Below, one piece after another: positions 25,555 to 37,807 of a stretch of 64,000 nt of DNA. The DNA comes from ATX-6F1 sp943369485. Lineage in GTDB: Bacteria > Cyanobacteriota > Cyanobacteriia > PCC-6307 > Cyanobiaceae. The translations under genes were made by a program, and so were the position numbers. The notes below the pieces were generated by a model, which was not told the origin of the DNA, ran no database searches, and saw only the letters and a list, made by a program, of their open reading frames with translations. The DNA lies in contig CALRNH020000008.1 of NCBI GenBank assembly GCA_943369485.1, forward strand, positions 1 through 64,000, read 5' to 3'. How positions within the stretch are numbered: the stretch's first letter is position 1; the number at the start of each line of letters is the position of its first letter.

Positions 25555-26940
25555 ATGCGCAGCGCCTGGATTGAGAAGCGTCGCGGCGACGCCAATGTGT
25601 CCCAGATGCACTACGCCCGCCAGGGCGTCGTCACCGAGGAGATGGCCCATGTGGCCAAGCGCGAGAACCTGCCCGAATCGCTGGTGAGGGAGGAGGTGGC
25701 CCGGGGCCGCATGATCATCCCCGCCAACATCAACCACCCGGGCCTTGAGCCGATGGCCATCGGCATCGCCAGCAGGTGCAAGGTGAACGCCAACATCGGC
25801 GCCTCCCCCAATGCATCCGACCTCGAAGAAGAGGTGGCCAAGCTGAAGTTGGCGGTCAAGTACGGCGCCGACACGGTGATGGATCTCTCCACCGGCGGCG
25901 TCAATCTCGATGAGGTGCGCACGGCGATCATCAACGCCTCCACGGTGCCGATCGGCACGGTGCCGGTGTATCAGGCGCTCGAGAGTGTGCACGGCTCGAT
26001 CGAGAAGCTCGACGCCGACGACTTCCTGCACATCATCGAGAAGCATTGCCAGCAGGGGGTGGATTACCAGACGATCCACGCCGGCCTGCTGATCGAGCAC
26101 CTGCCCCTGGTGAAGGGAAGGCTCACCGGCATCGTGAGCCGGGGCGGCGGCATCCTGGCCCAGTGGATGCTCTACCACCACAAGCAGAACCCGCTGTTCA
26201 CCCGCTTCGATGACATCATCGAGATCTTCAAGCGCTACGACTGCAGCTTCTCCCTGGGGGATTCGCTGCGGCCGGGCTGTCAGCACGATGCCTCCGATGC
26301 CGCCCAGCTGGCGGAACTGAAAACGCTGGGTCAGCTCACCCGCCGCGCCTGGGAGCACGACATTCAGGTGATGGTGGAGGGTCCGGGCCACGTGCCGATG
26401 GATCAGATCGAGTTCAATGTCAAAAAGCAGATGGAGGAGTGCAGCGAGGCGCCCTTCTATGTGCTCGGCCCGCTCGTCACCGACATCGCCCCCGGCTACG
26501 ACCACATCACCAGCGCCATCGGGGCGGCTCTGGCGGGCTGGCACGGCACGGCGATGCTCTGCTATGTGACCCCGAAGGAACACCTGGGCCTGCCCAACGC
26601 CAACGACGTGCGCGAGGGCCTGATCGCCTACAAGATCGCCGCCCACGCCGCCGACATCGCCCGCCACCGCCCGGGGGCCCGCGACCGTGACGACGAGCTC
26701 AGCCGCGCCCGCTACGCCTTTGATTGGAACAAGCAATTCGATCTGTCTCTGGATCCGGAGCGGGCCCGGGAGTACCACGACGAAACCCTGCCGGCCGACA
26801 TCTACAAGCAGGCGGAGTTCTGCTCGATGTGCGGGCCGAAGCACTGCCCGATGCAGACCAAGATCACCGATGAGGATCTGGCGGGATTGGAGGAGGTGCT
26901 GAAGGCCCAGGAGAGTGCAGGCCAACCGGTGGGTGTCTGA
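25555..26940 (+). CDS. thiC: Phosphomethylpyrimidine synthase ThiC
   Basis: ThiC is a radical SAM enzyme that rearranges aminoimidazole ribotide into the HMP-phosphate half of thiamine. From ATG 25555 (MRSAWIEKRRGDANVSQMHY) it has 461 residues, the cyanobacterial/plant short form. Landmarks are GRMIIPANINHPGLEPMAIG, GADTVMDLSTGGVNLDEVR, and the C-terminal cluster ligands CSMCGPKHC with CX2CX4C spacing. The upstream open frame is the riboswitch leader and is not translated as part of the protein. Confidence 0.97.
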   Translation: MRSAWIEKRRGDANVSQMHYARQGVVTEEMAHVAKRENLPESLVREEVARGRMIIPANINHPGLEPMAIGIASRCKVNANIGASPNASDLEEEVAKLKLAVKYGADTVMDLSTGGVNLDEVRTAIINASTVPIGTVPVYQALESVHGSIEKLDADDFLHIIEKHCQQGVDYQTIHAGLLIEHLPLVKGRLTGIVSRGGGILAQWMLYHHKQNPLFTRFDDIIEIFKRYDCSFSLGDSLRPGCQHDASDAAQLAELKTLGQLTRRAWEHDIQVMVEGPGHVPMDQIEFNVKKQMEECSEAPFYVLGPLVTDIAPGYDHITSAIGAALAGWHGTAMLCYVTPKEHLGLPNANDVREGLIAYKIAAHAADIARHRPGARDRDDELSRARYAFDWNKQFDLSLDPERAREYHDETLPADIYKQAEFCSMCGPKHCPMQTKITDEDLAGLEEVLKAQESAGQPVGV

Positions 26941-27279
26941 ATTGGGTGCGCGCCCGGCTCAGCAATTGATTACCTGGCTGCTTCTGAAATCCATTGCCAT
27001 CTGTCAACAGGTGGCGATGGTTTCCTCTTCAAAGGCGATTCCAGGCTGGCGCTCAGCTTTCTGGCCACGCTCGAGAAGGGAATAGAGCTGTATCGGATTC
27101 GTTGTGATCAGATGGATCACCACAAGCTGGACAATCTGCTGGAGGTGCTGCTGTCTTGCCTGGAAGTGATGCATTCCTGCATCGGATCGGGAATGAATTC
27201 TCTGCCGGCCAATGCCCCCCATTGTCGATTGAAGGTGGCACGTTGCCTGCCGGCAGGCTGGCTGAAGCTGGCCACCTGA
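26941..27279 (+). pseudogene. Open frame of 112 codons without a start codon, downstream of thiC
   Basis: Directly after the thiC stop, and in the same frame, translation stays open to a TGA at 27277-27279. The product has protein-like composition, with patterns such as GDGFLFKGDSRLALSFLATL, HHKLDNLLEVLLSCLEVMHS and CRLKVARCLPAGWLKLAT. The first ATG is at 27112 and would give only 55 residues, with no convincing ribosome binding site. G+C over 27001-27180 is 97 of 180 bases (54%), lower than the surrounding genes. I read this as a gene remnant that lost its 5' end, or a small gene started at a non-standard codon. I do not recognise the family. Confidence 0.4.
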
Positions 27280-27460
27280 TTTTTTTGCGCTGCTGGGCGC
27301 CTCCGTCTGGGGTCTGGTGGAGACCGGAGCAAGGGGGTGTCATCCGTTGGCTGAGTGGCCATGCTCTCCCAGGACGTTGAGCCATGGACGCAACAATTCC
27401 AGCCCCCGGCGCTCTAGGGCTGAGCCTTTTCAGCGGGTTCCTGTGGTGTGAACGGCAAAG
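27280..27460. other. Intergenic stretch between the start-less frame and the tkt terminator
   Basis: These 181 bases show no gene I can support. A run of seven T (just after 27279) follows the open frame but has no clear preceding stem. Confidence 0.35.
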
Positions 27461-27484
27461 AAAAAGCCCCGCCAAGGGCGGAGC
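27461..27484 (-). terminator. Rho-independent terminator of tkt
   Basis: On the minus strand GCTCCGCC-CTT-GGCGGGGC forms an 8-bp stem (one G-T wobble) with a 3-base loop, followed by five T. It lies 39 bases beyond the tkt stop codon and is one of only two canonical terminators seen in the window. Confidence 0.88.
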
Positions 27485-27522
27485 TTGATGAAGGCACTTC
27501 GCCCAAGGATGCCTTTGTTGCC

Positions 27523-29532
<2,010 letters not shown>

Positions 29533-29584
29533 GGGAGTGGATGGAAGGGTGAGCGGAGTGGGGCGATCCGGGGGGGCTGGGAAA

Positions 29585-30832
29585 TCAGCCCATCCGACGG
29601 AAGGCAAGACAGACGTTGTGACCACCAAACCCAAAGGAGTTCGAGAGCACCACGTTCAGCTTCTGTTCCCGGGCTTGGTTGGGAACGTAATCCAGATCAC
29701 AGGCCGGATCCGGGTTTTGGTAGTTGATCGTAGGCGGTATGAGGCCATGGACAATCGCCAGCACACTGGCCACGGCCTCGATCCCGCCGCTGCCACCGAG
29801 CAGGTGCCCCGTCATCGATTTGGTCGAGCTCACCGGGATCTGGTGCGCACGCTCCCCGAGGACCGTCTTGATGGCGGCGGTCTCGTTGCTGTCGTTGGCC
29901 TGGGTGCTGGTGCCGTGGGCATTGATGTAGTCCACGTCCGCGGGGTCGAGGCGTGCATCCGCCAGGGCCAGCCGGATCGCCTCGGCGGCGCCCACTCCAC
30001 CGGGGGAGGGCAAGGTGTAGTGGTAAGCGTCACAGGTCATGCCGTAGCCCACCACCTCCGCCAGGATCTCGGCTCCGCGGGCCTCGGCGTGCTCCAGGCT
30101 TTCGAGCACCAGCAGCCCGGCCCCTTCACCGATCACGAAGCCGTTGCGTTCGGCATCGAAGGGGCGGCTCGCCGTGGCCGGGTCGTCGTTGCGGAAGGAG
30201 AGGGCCTTGGCGCTGGCGAAGCCGGCCACCCCCAACGGAGTGATCGCGGATTCGGCCCCGCCGCAGACCATCGCATCGGCCAGACCGAGCTGAATGAGCC
30301 TGAAGGCATCACCGATGGCATTGGATCCAGCGGCACACGCGGTGGCCACGGCGCTGCTGGGACCTTTGGCCCCAAGGGCGATGGCCGCCAGTCCCGTGGC
30401 CATGTTCGGAATCATCATCGGCACACAGAAGGGGCTGACCCGATCCGGCCCGCGTTCCGCCAGCACGTGCGCCTGGGTTTCCATCATCAGCAGACCGCCC
30501 ACCCCAGACCCGATCGCCACACCGACCCGGTGCTGGTTGCGTTCGTCGATGCTGAGGCCCGCATCCGCGACCGCCTGCTTGGCGGCGACCACACCGAACT
30601 TGCAGAAGCGGTCCCAGCGCTTCGCCTCCTTGGGTTCGATCCAGCCCGTGGGGTCGAAGCCCTTGACCTCGGCGGCGAACCGACAGGCATGGCGTGAGGC
30701 ATCGAACAGGGCGATCGGTGCCACCCCGTTGCGACCGGTGCTCAGACCTTCCCAATAGGAGGAAACGTCATTGCCGATCGGTGTGACCGCGCCCAGGCCA
30801 GTGACCACGACGCGGTGGAGACCCTCCACCAT
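29585..30832 (-). CDS. fabF: Beta-ketoacyl-ACP synthase II
   Basis: FabF condenses malonyl-ACP with acyl-ACP in fatty acid elongation. The 415-residue protein has the thiolase-fold triad: the cysteine in ATACAAGSNAIGDA, the first histidine in NAHGTSTQANDSNE and the second in SMTGHLLGGSGG; the C-terminal loop is NSFGFGGHN. ATG 30832 follows acpP by only eight bases, so the carrier protein and its condensing enzyme are co-transcribed. Confidence 0.97.
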   Translation of the reverse strand: MVEGLHRVVVTGLGAVTPIGNDVSSYWEGLSTGRNGVAPIALFDASRHACRFAAEVKGFDPTGWIEPKEAKRWDRFCKFGVVAAKQAVADAGLSIDERNQHRVGVAIGSGVGGLLMMETQAHVLAERGPDRVSPFCVPMMIPNMATGLAAIALGAKGPSSAVATACAAGSNAIGDAFRLIQLGLADAMVCGGAESAITPLGVAGFASAKALSFRNDDPATASRPFDAERNGFVIGEGAGLLVLESLEHAEARGAEILAEVVGYGMTCDAYHYTLPSPGGVGAAEAIRLALADARLDPADVDYINAHGTSTQANDSNETAAIKTVLGERAHQIPVSSTKSMTGHLLGGSGGIEAVASVLAIVHGLIPPTINYQNPDPACDLDYVPNQAREQKLNVVLSNSFGFGGHNVCLAFRRMG

Positions 30833-30840
30833 CCGGATCC

Positions 30841-31083
30841 TCAGGCCTGCTTGTCCTGGATGTACTTGACGGCGTCACCGACGGTGAGGATGCCTTCGGC
30901 GGCCTCGTCGGGGATCTCGATATCAAAGGCTTCTTCCAGGGCCATCACCAGTTCAACGGTGTCGAGGGAGTCGGCGCCCAGATCGTTCTGAAAGTTCGAC
31001 TCTGGCTTGACTTCAGCGGCATCGACGCTGAGTTGCTCGGCAACGATCGAGCGGACTTTCTCGTAGGTCGCTTCCTGGGACAT
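30841..31083 (-). CDS. acpP: Acyl carrier protein
   Basis: This 80-residue acidic protein carries the growing acyl chain on a phosphopantetheine group attached to the serine of the DSL motif in GADSLDTVELVMALEE. It is the first gene of the leftward acpP-fabF-tkt group and is divergent from psaC, with 145 bases between start codons. Confidence 0.97.
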   Translation of the reverse strand: MSQEATYEKVRSIVAEQLSVDAAEVKPESNFQNDLGADSLDTVELVMALEEAFDIEIPDEAAEGILTVGDAVKYIQDKQA

Positions 31084-31228
31084 GACCGATTGGTGGGAGG
31101 CCGCATCCTACGAGTCGCTCGGACACCCCCTTGGCTTATGAACAAGGGTGACGGGCTGCCCAGTGGCCCGGTTGGCTCTGGTCCGCCTTGGGTACTTTGG
31201 GCTCCACGCCGTTTGCTTCCGGCCGGGC

Positions 31229-31474
31229 ATGTCCCATTCCGTCAAGATCTACGACACCTGCATTGGCTGCACCCAGTGTGTGCGCGCCTGCCCACTCGAC
31301 GTGCTCGAGATGGTCCCCTGGGATGGCTGCAAGGCTGCCCAGATCGCCTCGTCCCCCCGCACCGAAGACTGCGTCGGTTGCAAGCGTTGCGAGACAGCCT
31401 GCCCCACCGACTTCCTCAGCATCCGCGTCTACCTCGGCGACGAGACCAGTCGCAGCATGGGTCTGGCCTATTGA
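31229..31474 (+). CDS. psaC: Photosystem I iron-sulfur subunit PsaC
   Basis: PsaC holds the terminal FA and FB [4Fe-4S] clusters on the stromal side of photosystem I and passes electrons to ferredoxin. From ATG 31229 it is 81 residues, the universal length, starting MSHSVKIYDTCIGCTQCVRA. Both CxxCxxCxxxCP motifs are intact (CIGCTQCVRACP and CVGCKRCETACP). The 145-base upstream region shared with acpP must hold its promoter. A canonical terminator follows. Confidence 0.98.
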   Translation: MSHSVKIYDTCIGCTQCVRACPLDVLEMVPWDGCKAAQIASSPRTEDCVGCKRCETACPTDFLSIRVYLGDETSRSMGLAY

Positions 31475-31496
31475 TCGGCCCTCCTTCAAGGAATCA

Positions 31497-31522
31497 AGCC
31501 CGGCCTTGGCCGGGCTTTTTTT
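31497..31522 (+). terminator. Rho-independent terminator of psaC
   Basis: AGCCCGGCC-TT-GGCCGGGCT is a perfect 9-bp stem with a 2-base loop, followed by a T-rich run, 22 bases after the psaC stop codon. It should isolate psaC from glmS downstream. Confidence 0.9.
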
Positions 31523-31568
31523 CTGCCTGGCGATCCACTAGAAACGAGCCCACTCAGCCCCTTCCTCC

Positions 31569-33471
<1,903 letters not shown>

Positions 33472-33473
<2 letters not shown>

Positions 33474-33547
33474 GCCGGCCCCGCGCTGCTACAGCGGCGG
33501 GTGCTCGCTGCGCGAGCAAGGCCGCTTCCGCAGTGCGGGGCCGGCTC
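33472..33547. repeat. 76-base near-perfect long stem-loop at the glmS 3' end
   Basis: The two arms GAGCCGGCCCCGC (33472-33484) and its exact complement (33535-33547) extend to an 18-bp stem with one G-T pair. Inside lie a second 6-bp stem (AGCGGC 33493-33498 with GCCGCT 33521-33526) and a third 7-bp stem closing on the loop TGC. The element starts within the glmS stop codon and sits between convergent glmS and manC. No T-run follows on either strand. It could act as a bidirectional terminator or 3'-end stabiliser, or be a copy of a dispersed palindromic repeat. Confidence 0.75.
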
Positions 33548-33633
33548 AACGGGGGTGACGCTCTGGGGTCGCTGGGTCAGGGGGGGCGCGTGGGGCCAGC
33601 TGAGTCTTGGGGCTTGGTCTCGATTGCGCTGGG

Positions 33634-35094
33634 TTACGGCACCAGTACGGCGTCGCTGCGGCCGTAGCGGTCTTCGAAGCGGACGATGTCGTCTTCGCCC
33701 AGGTAGGGGCCGCTCTGCACCTCGATCAGTTCCACCGGGATCTTTCCGGGGTTCGAGAGCCGGTGCTTGGCGCCCAGGGGGATGTAGGTGCTCTGGTTTT
33801 CGCCGACCAGCTCCTCCACACCGTCTTTCTCGACCACGGCCGTGCCCTTGACCACCACCCAGTGCTCGGCCCGGTGGTGGTGCATCTGCAGGGACAGGCA
33901 GGCGCCCGGTTTGACCTGAATCTTCTTGACCTGCCAGCGCTCCCCTTCCACGACGCCGTCGTAGTGGCCCCAGGGGCGGTAGATACGGCGGTGGGCCTTG
34001 CCCTCCGAACTGCCATCCGCCGCCAGCCGGTTCACGATCGTCTTGACGTCCTGGGCCCGGTCGCGGTGGGCCACGAGCACAGCGTCATCGGTTTCGATCA
34101 CGACCAGATCCTCCACCCCCAGACCCACCACCAACCGGTGCTCGCTGCGCAGGTAGCAATTTCGCGCCCCTTCGCTGATCACCCTGCCCCGCAACACGTT
34201 GCCCGACCCGTCGCGGTCGCCTGTCTCCCAGAGGGCGCTCCAGCTGCCGACATCGCTCCAGCCCGCCTCCAGGGCCAGCACGGCCCCCCGATCGGTCTTC
34301 TCCATCACCGCCACATCGAAGGCAACGTTGGGGCAGGTGGCGAAGGCCTCCCGCTCCAGCCGCAGGAAATCCAGATCGCTGCTGTCGTGGTCGAGGGCGG
34401 CGCGGCAGGCGCTCACCACCTCCGGCGCCAGCCGCTCGAGCTCCGAGAGCACCGTGCTGGCCCGGAACAGGAACATGCCGCTGTTCCAGGTGAAGCGGCC
34501 GGTGGACAGGAACTGCTCGGCGGTGGCGCGGTCGGGTTTCTCGACGAAGCGGGCGATCGGCACCGGCGAGGCCCCAAGGCTATCGGAGGCCTCGATGTAG
34601 CCGTAGCCGGTTTCCGCCGAGCTGGGAACGATGCCGAAGGTGACCAGGGAACCGGCTTCGGCGCTGGCGATGCCGGCGCTGACCGTGGCGCGGAAGCGAC
34701 CGGCGTCACGGATCACGTGGTCGGCGGCCAGCACCAGCAGCAGGGGGTCTTCCCCCCGGGCCGTGGCCTTGAGGGCGGCCACCGCCACGGCGGGAGCGGT
34801 GTTGCGCCCCAGGGGCTCCAGCAGGATCGCCCCAGGCTCGATGCCGATCTGGCGCATCTGCTCGGCGACGATGAAGCGGTGGTCTTCGTTGCAGATCAGC
34901 AGCGGCGGAGCCAGGCCGGCCAGTCCCTCGAGCCGTTGCTGGGTCTGTTGCAGCAGGGTCTCCTCCCCCTGGCCGGCCAGGGGCCAGTACTGCTTGGGAT
35001 AACTGGCCCTCGACAGGGGCCAGAGCCGGGTGCCGGTGCCCCCGCACAGGATCACCGGCACGAGCGAGGTCGGTGCGCTGGCCGAGGAGCTCAT
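33634..35094 (-). CDS. manC: Mannose-1-phosphate guanylyltransferase / mannose-6-phosphate isomerase
   Basis: This bifunctional enzyme of 486 residues makes GDP-mannose, the precursor of fucose and mannose in surface glycans. The nucleotidyltransferase domain opens with ILCGGTGTRLWPLSRASYPK and includes FVEKPDRATAEQFL and NSGMFLFRAS; the C-terminal cupin-type isomerase domain (about 350-480) includes RPWGHYDGVVEGERWQVKKI and the metal-binding HHHRAEHWVVVKG. It converges on glmS across the long hairpin. The 86 bases between the hairpin and its stop show nothing else. Confidence 0.94.
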   Translation of the reverse strand: MSSSASAPTSLVPVILCGGTGTRLWPLSRASYPKQYWPLAGQGEETLLQQTQQRLEGLAGLAPPLLICNEDHRFIVAEQMRQIGIEPGAILLEPLGRNTAPAVAVAALKATARGEDPLLLVLAADHVIRDAGRFRATVSAGIASAEAGSLVTFGIVPSSAETGYGYIEASDSLGASPVPIARFVEKPDRATAEQFLSTGRFTWNSGMFLFRASTVLSELERLAPEVVSACRAALDHDSSDLDFLRLEREAFATCPNVAFDVAVMEKTDRGAVLALEAGWSDVGSWSALWETGDRDGSGNVLRGRVISEGARNCYLRSEHRLVVGLGVEDLVVIETDDAVLVAHRDRAQDVKTIVNRLAADGSSEGKAHRRIYRPWGHYDGVVEGERWQVKKIQVKPGACLSLQMHHHRAEHWVVVKGTAVVEKDGVEELVGENQSTYIPLGAKHRLSNPGKIPVELIEVQSGPYLGEDDIVRFEDRYGRSDAVLVP

Positions 35095-35134
35095 TGGGCA
35101 GAGTCGGGCTGAGGACCCGATGCTATGGGGCCCC

Positions 35135-35677
35135 TCAGGGATCCAACAACCCCGGTGGCGGCGTCAGGCCCAGCCAACCCTCGGAAAGGTTCACGGAGGG
35201 CACGATTGCCTCCACGAACGGCACCAGCACGCGCCTCCCCGGGCCCTCCCCAGGGCCTTCGGGGTTGAGTTCCACCTCCAGCAGGTCGTTGCCGGCAGAG
35301 AGCAGATCGACCACGGTGCCGATGCTGCGGCCATCGGCCTCCATCCGCACCTGCAGACCCACCAGGTCAATCAGGTGGAACTCCCCTTCGGCGAGTTCTG
35401 GCCGGTCGTCGCCGCGCACCAGCAGCTCCTGGCCCACGAGGGCTTCAGCGGCCTCGCGGCTGTCGATGCCCGCCAGGCGCACCACGAACAGCTCCTTGCC
35501 GGGCAGCTGTCGTCCGGCCACAAGATCCACCGGGCGGGGTTCCAGCTGCTTCAGGCGCAGCCAGCGGGGGCCGGGGGCGGTGAAACGTTCCGGGAAGTCG
35601 CTGCGAGGCACCACGCGCAGCTCCCCGCGCAGACCCTGGGCCGCCACCACCTTGCCCACCATCAGCCACTCATCCAT
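35135..35677 (-). CDS. rimM: Ribosome maturation factor RimM
   Basis: RimM assists 16S rRNA processing and 30S head assembly by binding S19. From ATG 35677 (MDEWLMVGKVVAAQGLRGEL) it has 180 residues; GTG 35716 would add 13 residues and leave only 14 bases to the divergent ndhS start. The N-terminal beta-barrel contains LRVVPRSDFPERF; the C-terminal PRC barrel contains EFHLIDLVGLQVR and ends VPFVEAIVPSVNLSEGWLGL. It lies 40 bases upstream of manC on the same strand. Confidence 0.92.
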   Translation of the reverse strand: MDEWLMVGKVVAAQGLRGELRVVPRSDFPERFTAPGPRWLRLKQLEPRPVDLVAGRQLPGKELFVVRLAGIDSREAAEALVGQELLVRGDDRPELAEGEFHLIDLVGLQVRMEADGRSIGTVVDLLSAGNDLLEVELNPEGPGEGPGRRVLVPFVEAIVPSVNLSEGWLGLTPPPGLLDP

Positions 35678-35702
35678 CGCGTCGGTTGCGGGCGTCTGAG
35701 CC

Positions 35703-35709
35703 GATAATG
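35703..35709. promoter_or_regulatory. Possible shared -10 element between rimM and ndhS
   Basis: GATAAT on the plus strand and CATTAT on the minus strand overlap here and could serve as -10 hexamers for ndhS and rimM in opposite directions. No matching -35 boxes are obvious. This is a weak motif call. Confidence 0.25.
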
Positions 35710-35730
35710 GAGGCACGACGGGCTGACCCC

Positions 35731-35907
35731 ATGGCTGAACTGATCCTGCCGGGCTCCACCGTGGTGGTGCGCGATGCCCGCTCCATCTACGACGGCTACC
35801 GCGGCTTCGTGCAACGCATCAGTGACGTGCGCGCGGCGGTGCTGTTCGAGGGCGGCAACTGGGACAAGCTGGTGACCCTGCCCCTGGCGCACCTCGAGAA
35901 GGTCTGA
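35731..35907 (+). CDS. ndhS: NAD(P)H-quinone oxidoreductase subunit S
   Basis: This 58-residue SH3-like protein forms the ferredoxin-binding site on the peripheral arm of photosynthetic NDH-1, used in cyclic electron flow. It starts MAELILPGSTVVVRDARS and contains FVQRISDVRAAVLFEGGNWD followed by KLVTLPLAHLE, which matches NdhS (Pfam DUF3252). The start ATG 35731 is the natural one for this family. It stands alone between divergent rimM and convergent rnc. Confidence 0.88.
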   Translation: MAELILPGSTVVVRDARSIYDGYRGFVQRISDVRAAVLFEGGNWDKLVTLPLAHLEKV

Positions 35908-35926
35908 GAGCTTTGCTAGTGCCCGC

Positions 35927-36640
35927 TCAGGAGCTGGGCTGCTCCTGCTTCAAACGCTCCAGGGCCTGGCGGGCCGCCTGCTGCTCGGCTTCGCGGCGCG
36001 AGCGGCCGCAACCCTCGCCCAGGGGCTTCCCCGCCAGTTCCACCCGGCCATGGAAGCGCTCCGGGTGCCCGTGGCTGCTGTGGCGTTCCTCCACCGCATA
36101 GCCCGGCAGCCCCAGCCCCAGGCCCTGGCTCCACTCCTGAAGCGCCTGCTTCCAGTTGTGGCGGTGCGGGTCCGCCAGCAGTTCGGCCGTGGTGCGCTGC
36201 CAATGGGGAGCCAGCCAGCGGTGCACCGGCTCCAGGTTGCCCCAGGCTTCGTAGAGGCCGCCGATCAGCGCCTCGGCGCTCTCGGCGCGCACGGTGGGGG
36301 CGGCCAGGGGGTCGCGGCGGGTGGCCTCCGCTTGCAGCAGCACCGCTTCGATCCCACAGGCGGCTCCAAGGTCTGAGAGGGCTCGGTCGCTCACCAACTG
36401 GGCCCGCAGGGCTGAGCATGCACCAACGCTGAGTTGAGGATGGTGGCGCTGCAGGTACTCGGCCGACGCCAGCCTGAGGACTGCATCGCCTAGGAACTCA
36501 AGGCGCTCATGGTTGCGGGCCAGGCTGGCGGAGGTGTGGGTCAGGGCCTCATCGATCGGGCCGAGATCCGGGGCCTCCTCCAGCCCCAGGGACGCCAGGA
36601 AGGCAACCAGCTGCTGACGGCGTTCGCTCGGGATCGACAT
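35927..36640 (-). CDS. rnc: Ribonuclease III
   Basis: RNase III cuts double-stranded RNA, notably in rRNA precursor maturation. From ATG 36640 it has 237 residues (a TTG 21 bases upstream is less likely). The nuclease signature is HERLEFLGDAVLRLASAEYL with further catalytic acids in ESAEALIGGLYEAWG; a C-terminal double-stranded RNA-binding domain (about 160-235) has GKPLGEGCGRSRREAEQQAA. It lies 40 bases downstream of rnpB in the same direction, pairing two RNA-processing genes. Confidence 0.95.
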   Translation of the reverse strand: MSIPSERRQQLVAFLASLGLEEAPDLGPIDEALTHTSASLARNHERLEFLGDAVLRLASAEYLQRHHPQLSVGACSALRAQLVSDRALSDLGAACGIEAVLLQAEATRRDPLAAPTVRAESAEALIGGLYEAWGNLEPVHRWLAPHWQRTTAELLADPHRHNWKQALQEWSQGLGLGLPGYAVEERHSSHGHPERFHGRVELAGKPLGEGCGRSRREAEQQAARQALERLKQEQPSS

Positions 36641-36679
36641 GGGATCGGGCGGGGCGTCCAACTGGGGCCATCAAGGGGT

Positions 36680-37062
36680 GAAAGCAGGACGTAAGCCGGG
36701 TTCTGTTCCGGTTCGCCGAAGCGATCCGGGGCGGTCATCTATCTGGGACCGTTGTTACCAACGGCCTCGAGCGGCGCACTTAGGTCGGGACGGGTGTCAT
36801 GGCCAACCGTTGTCCCTGGGCCTTGCTCCCAGCCGGGGTTTACCGAGCCAGCACCTCTCGATGCTGCTGGTGCGCTCTTACCGCACCTTTGCACCCTTAC
36901 CTGTGCGCCGGGCGAACCCGGAGCCATCGGCGGTGTGTTTCTGTGGCACTCTCCTCACGGTCACCCGCACTGGGCGTTACCCAGCAGGCCTGGCCATTGG
37001 GGAGCCCGGACTTTCCTCAACCAGGGGAGAACCCCCCGATCGCGACCACCTCGCCTGCTTTC
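36680..37062 (-). ncRNA. rnpB: RNase P RNA
   Basis: This RNA is the catalytic subunit of RNase P, which matures tRNA 5' ends. On the minus strand the ends GAAAGCAGG and CCTGCTTTC pair exactly as helix P1, fixing the limits at about 37062 and 36680. The conserved P4 region GAGGAAAGTCCGGGCTCCC near the 5' end and the 3' signature AGAACCCGGCTTA are both present. The length of about 383 bases fits bacterial type A. It lies between tRNA-Arg (opposite strand) and rnc. Confidence 0.93.
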
Positions 37063-37120
37063 GAGAACCATCATGGCCCGAGGGTTAACACCCTTGGCGC
37101 CATTCATAATGACCAGCCTG

Positions 37121-37194
<74 letters not shown>

Positions 37195-37273
37195 CTTTCA
37201 AAACCTTGGCACTGGCTTCCCTGCAACGGGCCACCTTCAGCAACGGGGGGCAGCGAAGCCGGTCCTTGAACCT

Positions 37274-37316
37274 CGTCAACCAGGCGCTCGTGCAGGTGAG
37301 GTGGGCCTGGTTGACG
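37274..37316. repeat. 12-bp perfect inverted repeat downstream of tRNA-Arg
   Basis: CGTCAACCAGGC (37274-37285) and its exact reverse complement GCCTGGTTGACG (37305-37316) are separated by 19 bases, 80 bases after the tRNA. The surrounding 234 bases (37195-37428) contain no gene I can support. It may be a transcription end structure or a protein-binding site. Confidence 0.5.
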
Positions 37317-37428
37317 CCACGATCTGAGCCGACCATGGGGCCATCGTGGGACCGGTAGCCTGCGCTACGGGTAGTGGTCTTCCCATTCGGGCCCCTGCGG
37401 CTAGCGTGGGCCCAGTCGTCCTTCCCCG

Positions 37429-37752
37429 ATGACCCAGCTTCACGATCTGCGCCTGCGGCTGCTGGTGCAACAGGAGAGTGAGCGGATTGCCGCCAACCAG
37501 GGGGGAGAGCTCGACCTCTCCGTGGTCCAGGCCCGCTGCCTCTGCTGGCTGGCCCTGCTGGCGGAGGCCCATGAGGATCAGGCCAGCGACGCCGAGAAGC
37601 GCGGGGACGTGGAGCAGGCCATGGGCTGGTTCGCTGACTCCATGCGCCTGCGGGATGTGATCGGGGTGGTCAGTTCGATCGAGATTCCGCTTCCCGTCTT
37701 GCACGAGTGTGACGACGATCCCGGGTACGACGCCGGATCGATGACGGCTTGA
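37429..37752 (+). CDS. Hypothetical protein, soluble helical
   Basis: The 107-residue protein starts MTQLHDLRLRLLVQQESERI and is mostly helical and acidic, with EDQASDAEKRGDVEQAMGWF in the middle and a Cys/Asp-rich end HECDDDPGYDAGSMTA. No domain is recognised, no membrane segment is present. Codon use matches its neighbours, so it is probably real. It lies between tRNA-Arg and another hypothetical gene on the same strand, 55 bases away. Confidence 0.62.
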   Translation: MTQLHDLRLRLLVQQESERIAANQGGELDLSVVQARCLCWLALLAEAHEDQASDAEKRGDVEQAMGWFADSMRLRDVIGVVSSIEIPLPVLHECDDDPGYDAGSMTA

Positions 37753-37807
37753 ATGAAGCCTGGGCTGGGCAATGCCATGATGGGATTTGAGAACCCAAGG
37801 GAGTGCG

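Noticed and set aside
25540..26925. Minus-strand open frame of 461 codons opposite thiC
   Set aside because: Mirror frame of thiC; the translation resembles no protein family and the plus-strand gene is certain.
31523..31568. glmS ribozyme
   Set aside because: The leader is only 46 bases after the psaC terminator and lacks the conserved core; the ribozyme is typical of Firmicutes.
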